Assembly: GCA_014529385.2 (NCBI GenBank)
Contig: CM043947.1
Span: 118,895,273 to 118,959,272 of the forward strand
Length of the DNA: 64,000 nucleotides
Reading direction: 5' to 3'
Origin: Adiantum capillus-veneris
Lineage: Eukaryota > Streptophyta > Polypodiopsida > Polypodiales > Pteridaceae
Part shown: piece by piece, positions 20,311 to 31,760 of the stretch
Numbering within the stretch: the first letter of the stretch is position 1
How the letters are laid out: each line of letters opens with the position of its first letter
Notes under the pieces: model-generated
What the model was told of the DNA's origin: nothing
What the model saw: the letters and a program-made list of their open reading frames with translations, nothing else
Database searches by the model: none
Program-made: the position numbers and the translations under genes

Positions 20311-20694
20311 ACCTTGTCAATGCTTACAATGCTACACTAGAGTAAGCATATGAAAATGCATTTTAAATTAAAAATGTTTTTGTCCTATATGACTAGTTCT
20401 CTTTTTATTGTGCACAAATATAAAAGTATGCATGCTTAGAATCATGTTTGTGGTGACGATGTCTCCCAAACACCAAGTAGAACTTGTCACTCTACTTTGG
20501 AAGTATGATATGGAGGAGCAGACATGCTTGCGACAGCTACGTCTCCCAAGCACCAAATGGACTAGTCATCCATCTTGGAATGATGTCATAGGGTAAAAAG
20601 GGATCCTCTACCCACTAAGAAACATGGACTAATGACTAGGCTTAATCTTCTCTACTCATAGTCGAGGACGACTATGATTTCAAGAGAGAGGTAA
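20311..20694 (+). other. Chromovirus 3' untranslated region
   Basis: No gene is seen. It ends with GAGGACGACTATGATTTCAAGAGAGAGGTAA (20654-20694 region), a typical pre-LTR and polypurine stretch of such elements. Confidence 0.4.
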
Positions 20695-22230
20695 TGTCAT
20701 AAAATATAATCTCTAGCTTTAACAAATGATTTTCTCATATTAAACTGATCATTTAATGTGGGAGAATAAACGAGAACAAGAGTAAGAATAGAGACATGTG
20801 CTTCTAGACCTGTCTCAACACGGGACCAAAAGGAGAGATGGTTGCATCTCAATAGGGGTCTAAAAGGAGATAGTCTATCAAAGAGCAATGTGCAGCTAAT
20901 GAATCTTAAAAGACCTTAGAGTTAGCTTCATTAAAGACCTCCAATGGTTAGTGTTAAAGTTCCTTTCACCTTAAGCAAGCTAGGGCTGAGCTTGAGGTGG
21001 GAACCCGTCCTAAACTTAAGCAAGCTAGGGCTGTGCTTGAGGTGGGAACTCGACCTAAACTTAAGCAAGCTAGGGCTGTGCTTGAGGTGGGAGCCCAACC
21101 TAAACTTAAGCAAGCTAGGGTTGTGCATGAGGTGGGAACTCCACCTAAGGTGCTTGTCATGCTTGATGACTAAGGTACTTGAGGTACTTGTCACATTTAA
21201 TGAGGAAGTTTCTTGAGAATCTTCCTATGCATGGGGGGTAAGATGCTTGAGTCAAAAAGAGAACCTACACACTTAATGAGAAAGTTTCTTGAGAAACTTC
21301 CTATGCATAAAAATCTTCAAAGTTAGGGGAATTCTTAAAGAGCACATGGGACACACGTCAGACTCTCACTAAGCTTAACCACATGGTGTGCTTGAATGCT
21401 ATTGGTTGGGCTAAAGGGGGGTCCGATGAGCTTCAAGTTCTATCCAACAAATATCTAGATATTTTCAAGCTCTCCTCCTCTCTCTAAGGGGTAAGCTTGT
21501 CAAAAGACTACCCATGTACTTGACTGCATGATGCATGTGATTGGCTAGGGGGAGAAGGGTCCAATGAGCTTGCAGCATGTGGAAAGGTTGCAACTCTCCC
21601 CAAGCAAGCAAGGGGGGTGCTAGGGGGATATACACCACATGCACACTCATTTTGGGAAGTCATTATCACTTGGTGAAAGTGGAGGAACACCACCTCCTTC
21701 TCCAAGCTTGTGAGAGTGAAAGCCTACACCAACACTCTTGGTTATGGAATGCAAATTCAACCAAGAGTCATGCTTCAATGCTTAAGCTTTCCATCTTCAT
21801 TACTATGCTATTATGTATGCTAGCAAGAAGACTAATGATAAGCGAGGAACTATTTCTTTCTCCTATGGAATGTTTATTCTTCCTCTTCCCTACCCTCATT
21901 CCCTGCTAGCTCTCTCCACCTTTGAAGGTGTTTGAGGCCTTGGGACTGAGGCTTGGGATAGTTAATGCTTTTACAAAGTTTATGTTATGCTTCTGATGCA
22001 TGAAGCTTTCCATCTTCATTGCATCACCTAGGTCACAAAGAGCACAAATATTTTATTGTACCAAGTCTCTCTTGATGGGAGAAACGATAATACAAATGCC
22101 TATTGGAGGGGGGACCGGCTCCATATGAATCCGGTCCTCAACTATTGTCATGTTCTCTAAACTCTTTCTCTTGCAAAAGTATTGTTCATACCAAGTTAAG
22201 TAAGTACCATGTTTATGTTGCTACCGTCAA
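20695..22230 (+). repeat. Probable 3' LTR of the chromovirus relic
   Basis: It starts TGTCATAAAATAT directly after the purine tract. It holds a 4 x 45-bp tandem array and pyrimidine-rich stretches. No partner LTR is in the window, so the right end is not fixed and could be earlier. No coding content. Confidence 0.4.
20971..21150 (+). repeat. Tandem array, 4 x 45 bp
   Basis: Each unit begins TTAAGCAAGCTAGGG, with starts at 20971, 21016, 21061 and 21106, exactly 45 bp apart. Each contains CTTGAGGTGGGA or a one-base variant. The period is divisible by three, which creates spurious open frames on both strands. Confidence 0.95.
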
Positions 22231-23039
22231 TTAAGTTCACCCGTTATGCGCACAAAGTACTCTCTCAAAAGTGCTTCACCTAATTTCCTAATTCCGCTAC
22301 TCTCAAAGTTCATAGGCCATTTCCATTACACAAGATTGGTCGTACCTCACCCAAGCTAGGTGGAGTGATCGCCCATGTGATGTGATTGGATTATGGTTTA
22401 TGGTTTTGGAATTGGATCATGAATTGATTTAGATGGTTTATGGCAGATGTATAAGGGTAGAGACCCTATACAGTTTAACTGCTTGGAAAAGATTGTTTGT
22501 GCATATGAAAAGTGATATTATGATTGGACTCACGTGTTATGTTTCTCATGGCAGCATTGCTACAAGAGTAGGATCGCCTACATCGCTTAGCCTTAGACTA
22601 AAGGGTTGTTGACCTGGGGCTGACCTGGGGCTTTGCTGGATGGGGGGTGTTGCCTAGGTCGTCTCCTTTTTGTTAGGCTCATCTACACGGTTGGTGCGTC
22701 GGGGGTTAAATGACCTACACGGCTAACCCGCTCGGGATTTTGCCTTGGCTTTGCCTAAACACCCGGTGTTGGGCATTGAAGAGATGTGGCACCTAAACTG
22801 GTATGCCACCTACTGGTACTTGGGATCCTTTCAGAGCAGCTCAGGTTCATGGAGGGAGGCGAAGCGGCCTCATCTTATGTCTAGCTCAAGTAGGTTGGAG
22901 GTGTTCTGGCTCGCTCCCGATGAAGTGAAATTTTCTCTATTTGTAGTAGAGCGTAAGTGGACCGGTTGATCCCTACACAGGTTCGGGTGCTCTACTAGTT
23001 ATCTTGTCATAAACGTTTTTGATGTTATGGTATACCCAA
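22231..23039. other. Non-coding, nothing recognised
   Basis: Short open frames only. It includes a local duplication TGACCTGGGGC near 22611-22628. I see no gene or element structure. Confidence 0.4.
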
Positions 23040-23128
23040 ATTTTGTCATTGTACTAATACATGGTTGCCTGTTTCATTTAGACGGGGCATTTAAAGATTC
23101 TCTGTTGTCATTTTCTCATGTCTTTGTG

Positions 23129-23186
<58 letters not shown>

Positions 23187-23450
23187 CTGCAACGCGGTGT
23201 AACATATATTCATCCTCCACAATGTTATATTTTTCTTGAGTACACTTTCATTCATAACACCCATTCAGGGTAGCACTAGTCGCTAGGGACCTCTGGATGC
23301 AGTCCGGCTCATGGCCTAAACTCCATGCTTGGTCGGGCGCTAAGAACTCCTCCCCTATGCAAATGCTTTCGCAACTCTGATGTATATTGAAAATTGTATA
23401 AAAGTGTAAATTCTATATTTTGTGCATAGACGCACGAGGAGGGCTATCTC
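23040..23450 (+). repeat. Direct repeat X, copy 1
   Basis: Shared with 26886-27357: GGGGCATTTAAAGATTCTC, a long CT run, TTCTTGAGTACACTTTCATTC, CATTCAGGG-GCACTAGTCGCTAG, CTCCTCCCCTATG and TGATGTATATTGAAAA. Same orientation and about 3.85 kb apart. It could be a degenerate LTR pair or a dispersed repeat. Confidence 0.7.
23131..23183. repeat. (CT)n microsatellite
   Basis: About 26 CT units inside direct repeat X copy 1, at the position where copy 2 also has a CT run. Confidence 0.98.
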
Positions 23451-23459
23451 TCATTCAAA

Positions 23460-23815
23460 GAAACTACCAAGTACCTTGGGCAATATTACCATGATAGAAC
23501 TAAACAGGAGTGCAAAACCAAAGTAAAAAAAGAAAAAACTACCATATAAAGTACCTTGGATTCTACCACCTAGCAAAAAAATAGCCATGTCACAAAAGAA
23601 CTCCACAATAGAAAAAACTACCTTGTTAGGTAGGTTGGGCACTTAGCACCATAACAGAAATAACTGGCATGACAAAAACAACCACCTAAATAGAAGAGAG
23701 AGAGTACCATGTCGAGTACCTAGGGCATTACGACATAAACATAAATAGCTGGCATGACAAAAACAACCACCTAAATAGAAGAGAGTACCATGTCAAGTAC
23801 CTGGGCATTACCATG
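23460..23815. repeat. Degenerate tandem repeats of about 80-90 bp
   Basis: Phrases such as CTGGCATGACAAAAACAACC, CACCTAAATAGAAGAGAG and TACCATGTCGAGTACCT recur, with the clearest two units at about 23650-23730 and 23731-23815. It lies just downstream of the unrecognised - strand gene. Confidence 0.7.
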
Positions 23816-23857
23816 TACATAAACAAAAATCTTGCCTTGACTTGGTCGACACATACC

Positions 23858-24909
23858 TTGAGACGATCCACCTCATCTCTTATATTTGAGTTGCTTGCAT
23901 CAGCCCCAAGAGCTATGAGGGCACTAGTTAGAGCAGCTATCTTGCCTTCAATCACCAAAAAAATAGGGTCAGTATCAACAGCTCCCACATGCTGGACCGC
24001 AATATCTAGAGCTCCTGCAATTGCCCCTGAAGCACTGCCGTGGTTGAAGATCTCCCTTGTATCTTCCACATACTTTGGTTCTTGTTTTGTGGCTCTACTC
24101 TCACATTATCCAATGTTGTGTTCAAAACCTTTAATGCATCCTGAATCTGCTCCACTTTTACCTTTACTTGCTAGCTTATGAAGGAGGCACTAACTAGAGA
24201 AGTGCTGCCAGAAAAGAAAGAATTTTGCCCACTTTTCTGACTTGCCCCGACATTGTCAAGACAAAGGGGCTGAAGTGATGTCCCCTCATTGTTCTCCAGC
24301 CAATTCTTTACTTTCTTGTCAATGCCACCCGGAAGCTTGGTCCAAAACCTGTTCACCAAAAACAGCCCATGCAACCTTTTGACCTGCAGGATCTTGCTGA
24401 GCAGCTGGGCATTGCTTGTACACAAAAAATGATGCAAACTTGTGTGTGATCTCTTTGTTGGCTGGCATGCTTTGGTAGACTTTTTGAAACAGTAACCTTA
24501 ATTCATCTACGAACTCAGGTCGCATCATATGCAAAAACATTTTAGAGCCCTTCCTTTTCTTCATGAAGACCGACAACCAATCCTGATCTGTGACATCAGC
24601 CTCATCGAGGTGCTAGTAGAGCTTGCCCTCCAACCTTACGCCATATTCCTCATGCAACTCCTCTCGTGTGTAGCAGAATCGAGTTGCTTGGGGTATTGAA
24701 TCCAGGAAGATCTTGCTGCAAACCACATTTGACAGAGTAAACAAACATAAACAAACGTTGAGAATAGCATTTCTACAATTGAAGAGATAGAGTTGATATA
24801 CCAATGCTTTTGTCACCGATAATTTCAGACTTTATGCCCACTGTTGTGGATCTCCTAGGCTTGCTACTGGATGAAAGATGCTAGCTGAACCACCATCAGT
24901 TGCGGCCAT
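23858..24909 (-). pseudogene. Unrecognised intron-containing gene on - strand
   Basis: It starts at ATG 24909 (MAATDGGSASIFHP). Exon 1 ends near 24802 before GTATAT, and exon 2 begins at about 24715 after a tandem acceptor (GCAG then CAAG). Exon 2 reads DSIPQATRFCYTREELHEEYG, DQDWLSVFMKK, FLHMMRPEFVDELRLLFQK and KVKNWLENNEG. A third part, GSASGAIAGALDIAVQHVGAV ... EGKIAALTSALIALGADASN ... IRDEVDRLK, ends at a perfect AAG/GTATGT donor near 23858. Damage: TAA in exon 1, TAG after GKLY near 24614, a frameshift near 24345 and a stop at 24171. The product is helical and soluble and I do not recognise the family. Direct repeat X flanks the whole area, so it may be cargo of an old element. Confidence 0.4.
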
Positions 24910-25009
24910 GGTGCACTTTTGCGTTGGAGTCTTCATATCACTCTACAAACAAAAAACCACAATCCATTATTCACAAGTCCTCAAACAAACACATTGCTCA
25001 ACTGCAACA

Positions 25010-25010
<1 letters not shown>

Positions 25011-25053
<43 letters not shown>
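25011..25053. repeat. (GA)n microsatellite
   Basis: About 21 GA units with one AA interruption, about 100 bp upstream of the start of the - strand gene. Confidence 0.97.
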
Positions 25054-25056
<3 letters not shown>

Positions 25057-25662
25057 TTATAGTACCCAATTAAGATTGAGGTTGCACAAAGAGGGCAAGC
25101 GTCCATATTTATTCCTCGCTCTATTCACGTAGGGTGCATGAAGATGGAGTAGCACGTGGGTAGCTTCTTACTATGTAGACTGGCATGCAGTAGAAGTTAC
25201 AGTCACCCTCTACACATAAACGATGTTCAAAAAATGATGGCATTCTTGAAGTGGTGGCATTTTCCATTTCTTGCAATTTTCCATGTCCCCGATAAATTAT
25301 TTGAAGGGAACAAATAAAACTTGAGAACTACTTCAAAAACCACCTATAAAAGCCCTTAAAATTGACCACCCTTTCATGCTTTCAGCCTTATACATACCTT
25401 TCTACTATTAATGTTCTTTGATCTTGATAAACATTGTCGAAACACCCATGTGTCCTACCCATGAACTCTCATGAAACTCTTTAATCACATGTTATTGCAT
25501 TGCATTATCACAAAAAACCCATTGTGGTACTCCTCCTAGATGCTTTGGTTGCTTCTACAAATGTCCATCTTTAAGAAAGTAGCCATAAGACTTTTTTTTA
25601 ATCTTCTTGTCCTCTTCAACAAAAAAAAATCAAAAACACCAACATGAAAATTACAACTTGCA
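25054..25662. other. Non-coding, nothing recognised
   Basis: AT-rich, no open frame with recognisable content. It includes an A-run near 25620 before the RNase H relic. Confidence 0.4.
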
Positions 25663-25990
25663 TTAAAATGAGAAGGTGTAAAAATTTAATCCCACATCAT
25701 CACTTGTGGTAATGATCTCCTCTTCATCTTCATACCTCACCCTTGACAACATATTAGCTATTGGGTTATCTCTACCTACAATATGAAAAAAATTAGGGTT
25801 AAGAGACTTAATGAAAGCTATCCACCACAACAAAGAAATATTTGGAGTAAAGTAGTTTGCAATCATCCCTATCAATGGCAAAAAATCTATTATCTGAAGC
25901 TCGGTGTGAAAAACTCCTCCTAGTGACGTGGTATGCAGATGGTGAGCAGACTGGGCCAAAACAATTCACTTGACCTCTTGCAACAAGTTT
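25663..25990 (-). pseudogene. Ty3/gypsy RNase H C-terminal relic
   Basis: The - strand frame reads LLWWIAFIKSLNPNFFHIVGRDNPIANMLSRVRYEDEEE (split here only for description, residues about 43-80). The IVGRDNPIANMLSR stretch matches the conserved end of gypsy RNase H (H-x-x-G-x-x-N-x-x-A-D-x-L-S-R), with the usual Asp changed to Asn. The upstream part is decayed. It is an isolated fragment. Confidence 0.6.
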
Positions 25991-26349
25991 TCTCCTTGAT
26001 AGAGATTTCCTAAACTCCTATGTAGTCACCTCTTCAAAACGACTTGCGTTACCTTTGTATTCACTGTTTATCAAATGCCTAATATAAAAAATAGCCTTTT
26101 TCTCTTTATTTAACCTTGAATGGCCCTTCTATTATTATGGGTGGTCCTTTTTAAGGTACACCACATTTGGCTTCCTATCGTTGGAGGCATTGCTAAGTTC
26201 AACATGTTTCTCTAATCTGTGCATTGCTAAGTTCAACATGTTGAGCATAATCCCGCAATCAATGTTCTCCAAGAGACACCATCTTGGACAATAAGAAGCC
26301 CCTCAATCATCTTTGCACTCTTTAAAGTACACCACATTTGCCATATATA

Positions 26350-26885
26350 TCAACCAGGGATTTGCTATGCACAATGTTTGTCGTTAACAAAAGCAACAAT
26401 TGGATGATATCCGAGCACAACAATTGGCATACACATTTACCAAAGCACTACAAAACACAATATATGGCACACATATCTTCCAAGACATAGCACAACATCC
26501 TCTTCGATGGCCTTGATTTTAAAAAATCAACTCAAAGCTTCCTTGCTCTTGCCATGATGAGCAAATCCCTATAAGTAATGTACTCCAAAAAATTACATTT
26601 TGAATAAGAAGCTCTACAAGCACTTAATGTGCTCTCTAAAGTTCACCATATTCAGTATAGATATCGGACCAAGCATTGTAAAACACAACATATGGCATAC
26701 ATATCTTCCATGACAAAGCCCAATAAATTCCTCCAATAGTCACTTTTGATGTAAAAACAATCCAAAATCCCTTACCACTGCATATTGGTATCAAGTAATG
26801 ATGGCATTTGAGAAACAACATTCTTCTACCAAAAAAAACCCTATTATTATTTTTTCTTTTCTCCTTGTGATTATGGAGCATCACA
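26350..26885. repeat. Degenerate tandem repeat, about 225 bp unit
   Basis: ACACAATATATGGCACACATATCTTCC near 26457 and ACACAACATATGGCATACATATCTTCC near 26685 are the clearest matching segments of two diverged units. No coding content. Confidence 0.55.
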
Positions 26886-26969
26886 ACAATGGTTTGAATT
26901 TTTCAACCGGATGGGGCAATTAAAGATTCTCTTTTGTCATTATCCTATATCTTCTTTGCACTCTATTAC

Positions 26970-27007
<38 letters not shown>

Positions 27008-27357
27008 ATATATTCAATCTCCACTTGGTCATTTTCTTGAGTACACTTCCATTCATACACATTCAGGGGTGGCACTAGTCGCTAGGTGCCTTTGGATGTG
27101 GTGTACTATACTCATATATTCACCCTCCACGTGGCCATTTTCTTGAGTACGCTTTCATTTCATACACATTCAGGGGTGGCACTAGGTACTAGTAGGTACC
27201 TTTGATAATGGATTAAAATCCATGCTAGCATGTTGAGAGCTCCTCCCCTATGTTATCGCTTTCATGACTCTGATGTATATTGAAAAGGTATAAAGGTATA
27301 AAAGTATAAATTAAATAATTTCTTGCATAGATCCCTAGAAGGGGTAACTCCCTACAA
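26886..27357 (+). repeat. Direct repeat X, copy 2
   Basis: Second copy of the repeat at 23040-23450. It contains an extra internal duplication of about 107 bp: TTTTCTTGAGTAC and CATACACATTCAGGGGTGGC occur twice, around 27030-27080 and 27140-27185. Confidence 0.7.
26972..27006. repeat. (CT)n microsatellite
   Basis: About 17 CT units inside direct repeat X copy 2. Confidence 0.97.
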
Positions 27358-27589
27358 TTAAGAGTAAGGCTATAAAACATCATCACACACCAATAGTTTT
27401 CAGTTTATATTGGTTATTTTTTAGAGTGAGGCTTCCATGGCAAGAGTTTTGTTCTTTTCAAGTGTGTCTTATGCTACAAAGGTTTTACGATTCACTTGAT
27501 TTTACTTTGAACCCTCATAGTCAGATGCAAGACACTTTGCTAGCTACACTATGTACTTTTTTGTGAGCCCAACATGAAATAGGCTAGGG

Positions 27590-28380
27590 TGAGGGTTCAA
27601 AATCTATGGAGAAACAAGAGCAACAAGGGGTGGATTTTGATCCATTGGTCACAATACAAATATTTCAAGCCTTTGCTGTGTTTATGCAGCAATAATAAGT
27701 TGTTAAAAGAAGGAAACTTTTATCAACCAAAGAACTTCAATCAATGGTGAAGAAAATGGACCAATTTGATGGTAAAGATGTAACAAAGTATCTTTGTGGG
27801 TATGTAAGGGAGATGGAGTTGCATCAAGTACCGAATTGTCAGTTCATGAATACATTGCCAAATGTCAAGCCAATGATTCCATTGTTGAAGAGAAATGAAG
27901 GCATGAGAATGGGGATGAAGGACCTTCAAATGAGACTACAAGAAGTGGGGAAAGAAATCACACAATTCTTCTTAGAAACTCTTATCCACAAGAGATGCCT
28001 ACACTTGAGGTACCTATGCAATAAACTTCTAAAAAAAGTAGGAGGAAGCAACAAAAGCTAAAGAAATTTTTCCAGCCTACAAGCTTTGATATGATATAGA
28101 GGTAGCGATAGATCTCAAAAAGGCTTTGGAAGAGAGGATTTTGAGCATTAAGGTTGAATTTACCTTGGCTGAGTTCCTTGGCATAGCAAAGCAGGTGTTC
28201 CATGAGGAAATAATTGATATTATCAAGAGAAAATGACAAGTTCTTACTGAGGCTATCCATGTACTAGGTGAAGGAGAAACTTTAAATGCTATTTCTAGAT
28301 GTTACAAGCCTACAAGAAGAGTAGAACAAGTTTTCTTCTTGGGAATGTCAAGTTTTTCTAGTCTCTAAGGAATGACACTA
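27590..28380 (+). pseudogene. Ty3/gypsy gag relic of another lineage
   Basis: The + strand frames read MVKKMDQFDGKDVTKYLCGYVREMELHQV (residue split not implied), then, after a frameshift, LKKALEERILSIKVEFTLAEFLGIAKQVFHEEIIDIIKRK. FDGKDVTKYL followed by an E-M-E-L helix is the plan of a plant gypsy gag head, and the second stretch is the helical region that precedes the zinc knuckle/protease. Stops occur after PAYKL and at 28234. No pol follows, so it is an orphan fragment. Confidence 0.5.
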
Positions 28381-28678
28381 GCTAGGCTAACAAAAAATAA
28401 ATAAAAATTGGAAAGCTATCCAACTTATTGAGCATGGTGGAGCTCACCCGCAAAGGAGAAACGTTTTGTCTCGTGCTCAACGCATGCCAACAGCAACATG
28501 GAGACTATGTCGTCTCGTACCTCAAATACATACATAGGATATACCAAGCCATTGCGGGCTCCCTTGGAAATTACTATTGATCCACAATGCATCTAGAAAG
28601 ACTGCTCTCAAAGTAGTGTCGAGGTAGTGTCTGAAACCCACAATCTGCTAATTGTCTCACTAAAATCAAGCTATGTCT
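28381..28678. other. Non-coding, probable decayed copia sequence
   Basis: No frame can be supported. It adjoins the copia protease relic and may be its downstream part on the - strand. Confidence 0.3.
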
Positions 28679-28972
28679 CTAAACATAGCGCACATGTTGT
28701 AGCGTATATGATGCACCACTGGGCAATGACAAGCAAACATCTTTTGCACCTGCAATGTCAAACGTCGAACCATCAGCCAAGTTTACACAACCAAAGCTCC
28801 CACTAGCAAAGGTGCTAAACCACTCACAATGTGGTGTGACATGGAAAATTGCATCCTCATCTAGAAAACCAAAGGGAATAAGTGTCAACTCTAGAAGATA
28901 TGTAAGCATGAGGAATGCTAAAGAGAAACATGACATCACTGTCATTGGCATATTAAGCCACTTCTCTAGCAT
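28679..28972 (-). pseudogene. Ty1/copia protease-region relic
   Basis: The - strand frame reads DEDAIFHVTPHCEWFSTF, GCVNLADGSTFDIAGAKDVCLSLPSG and YTLQHVRYV. This is the copia pattern around and after the protease (DSGAS-HVTP, V-L-x-D/N-G, G-x-G-D-V, L-x-x-V-x-Y-V-P), with the D-S-G itself eroded to D-E-D. It is a short orphan fragment. Confidence 0.65.
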
Positions 28973-30175
28973 GTGTCAAACTAGTATCTGTATCTTGAAT
29001 ACATCTCTGCTGCTACCCAATATGTTTGAAACAGTGGTGTCTAATGTGCCATGTGTGACCACAATGCCAACAACGCAAGTATCAACAACTACAAGACCTC
29101 CATCTCTCACGATTCATCATTGTCAACTCTGAAGTGCCACAGATGTTTGCTACCATAAGTGAATGCCAAAGTGGGAGATCAACTCCAATACTACACAATC
29201 ATGAAAACCATGATCAATCGCATCAACATCGATGCTCACATGTGCCTTAAAAAACTCTACAATGTGCAATCTACACACACAAGTAGCATCACTGAATCAA
29301 GTGAGCCAAATCCGGGACAAACAACTCAACCGAGCATAAAGCGCATAACCATATACATAATTAGTGTGCAAACACGTTCAAAACATATACCACAAGATAA
29401 CTACCTACAAAAATCTGCCAACGGTCCACAAAACCTGTAGAGCTTGTAAAGCCTATGATTGTCTGTACTATAGCCACACAAGCATATGCAATTGCCAAAA
29501 CCTACCAAAGAGGGAGTTGTACTCAACCACTAAACCATCAGAGAGTGAATTGCAGATACGCCAAAACCTGGTGAGAATTTGGGAAAAATCTAGCAAAGTT
29601 CCCCCTAAAAACTCAAAAATTTCACCAAAACCCAATAGAGCATGAACAGACACTCAATGTCTCCAAAGACAGATCCACAAATGGTATACATAACCTGCCA
29701 AAAGCCTGTAAAAATAGCTCACTTTTAAATGAGTGGCTCTGTGGACGAGTGTACCTATCCATAAACCATGCAAACCCGTGAATCTGCCAACCGATGAGCT
29801 ATACCTAGCTCATGCTCTATCTACATATGCATACATAGCAGAACCACACAGAACCGTGCTAAAACCACTCTCTAGAATGACCCACACAATCATACATGAG
29901 TATTACATGTGCTACATAATTTGCACTCGAAAGGATGTGCAACCTATGAGCAAACCACCTGGAAACTGGCACACACTACCTCATCAATCAAAAAGCACGT
30001 CGAAAACCAAACACATAGCACATCCAACTGCCTATGGTTGTAAACATTGTCCAAGAGATGAGCATGCTCAAGGGAAAATTGCTTCAAAATGGTCCAAGGA
30101 GCCATATGTGTCGGTATGTGTGGCTAAAGCTGTAAAGTAGGGAAACCCTCAATGCCAAAATGCCAATCTCGCAGA
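28973..30175. other. Non-coding, nothing recognised
   Basis: CA/AC-rich sequence with short open frames and many phrases like CCTGTAAAG and CTGCCAA. It may be LTR or leader sequence of an old element, but no terminal pair was found. Confidence 0.35.
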
Positions 30176-30199
30176 GGGGGGGGGGGGGGGGGGGGGGGG
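30176..30199. repeat. G24 homopolymer
   Basis: 24 consecutive G, preceded by GCAGA. It lies 41 bp before the target-site duplication of copia B. It may be an expanded polypurine tract or an assembly artefact. Confidence 0.8.
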
Positions 30200-30245
30200 T
30201 CATTAGAGAGACACTGCGGAGCTGAACTTCTCCGAATGTGGGCTA

Positions 30246-30473
30246 TTTTACCATATACATATGGTAGTGATGTGTGTGAACACACTTAGGACCGCCATGG
30301 CATTTTTTCCCTCACTAGGAGGTTTTCCCCCCTGTGCATTATATATACGTCGATCACTCTAGGGCTACCTATCTTTCCATCGCACTCTAAGTAATACACT
30401 CTCTGTTCATTTCCTTGAGCTTCCTTCACCTTCTTGAAGCTGTGTGTGTTTTCTCATAACCCTAATTCCAACA
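30246..30473 (+). repeat. Copia B LTR 1
   Basis: 228 bp, ending CTAATTCCAACA. The start should be TGTTACC but reads TTTTACC here, a point change in the terminal TG. It carries GTGTGTGAACACACTTAGG and GATCACTCTAGGGCTA as in the other two. Confidence 0.9.
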
Positions 30474-30474
30474 G

Positions 30475-30490
30475 TTGGTATCAAAGTAGG
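30475..30490 (+). promoter_or_regulatory. Copia B primer-binding site
   Basis: TTGGTATCAAAGTAGG directly after the LTR matches the TGGTATCAGAGC form complementary to initiator methionine tRNA used by most plant copia elements, with two mismatches near the end. Confidence 0.75.
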
Positions 30491-30815
30491 CTGCATCCTC
30501 ACAAGCTTAGTTGCTAGCAGCTCGAGCACATGTCTACTTACTTTCTTCGATTTTTGTGAGCTTTGGCGAGCGCTTGCAGGTCGACAAAGATTTTGGGAGA
30601 GCTCAAAATTTTTCTTTGGGCTCATTTCGGCCTCCGTTTCCACTATAGGTATTGCACATGCTATTTCATCATTTTGTGCATAATTTTTGTCAGTGCCGTT
30701 TATTACATAACCGGTCCCTTACAATCTTCTACAGTTTATGCTATATAGAACATGTTGTTCTTGCTTTGTTTCTCCTCTTTTCGGCCAGTTTTCACATCAG
30801 GTGCAGGCATTCGTC

Positions 30816-31760
30816 ATGGACGACAACAACACAAATGTGTTCAAGATGTTTGTTGCTGAGGATAGATTGGATGGGGACAATTATCCTATGTGGGCTTACA
30901 TGATGCATCATGTTCTTGTGTCAAAGGGTGTCTGGAATATTGTGCAAGATATTGATGTACGTCTTGGTTTTGGGGATATAGGCAATGTTGCAAGTCTTGC
31001 TGCAAGGGTTGTTGTGATTAGAGTTGTTATGCCTACTACAAAACAAGATTGTTGGGATGTAAAAGATGCGCAGGCTCATACATTGATTGCGTTGTCTATG
31101 AAGCACACTATTACTCCTCACATTCGTTCAGGAAAATATGCAAAACAGGCTTGGGATATTCTGGCTGGTTTTTATGCAAGTCACAACAATGAGACAAAAA
31201 TTGCATTGTTGCGTAAAGAGCTAGAGTCAAAGATTATGCATGAGCAAGATGACATGGACACTTTCCTTGCTGGTGTCAAGGATATCAATGAGCGACTTAT
31301 TTTTGCACGTGAAGTCATTTCAAAAAGTTCCCTTGTGTAGACTGTTCTTGATGACCTACCAGATTCTTACTTGACTTTTTCTAGTACTTGGAGACTTATG
31401 ACCCAAGGAAATTCTGAAGTTGTCACGTTTGATGCATTATGCACATTGCTATCGCAAGAGTCTCTTTCCAGAAAAAATCGGACTAGACAACGTGAAGTTG
31501 AACATGCCTTTATTGCTACTCAAAGAAAAGGTGGTAACAATAATGCAGCCACTTCTCATGGTTCTTCTGCGGGTGGAAAATCACCTGTTCCTAATGATTC
31601 TACTAGCAGCACCTTTTCTGAAAATTCTAGTGATAAGGGGAAAAAGGAATATGTTTTGCCATTATTGTAAATCTAATGATCACTTGATCAAGCAGTGTCC
31701 TAAGTTGAAGGCCAAAGAGGCTAAAAAGAAAGAGGGTGGTTCCACTGCAAATGTTGGTTC
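30816..31760 (+). pseudogene. gag: Copia B gag
   Basis: Start ATG 30816: MDDNNTNVFKMFVAEDRLDG, then NYPMWAYMMHHVL, the usual copia gag head (F-x-G-x-N-Y-x-x-W). A TAG at 31338 follows SSLV, and the frame continues with TVLDDLPDSY, as in copia gags where the sense codon is Gln. A frameshift near 31650 leads into the zinc knuckle CHYCKSNDHLIKQC (C-x2-C-x4-H-x4-C, intact). Gag assembles the particle and binds RNA. Confidence 0.8.

Noticed and set aside
20944-21216. Leucine-rich open frame with four internal repeats
   Set aside because: It is created by the 45-bp tandem array, which keeps frame on both strands.
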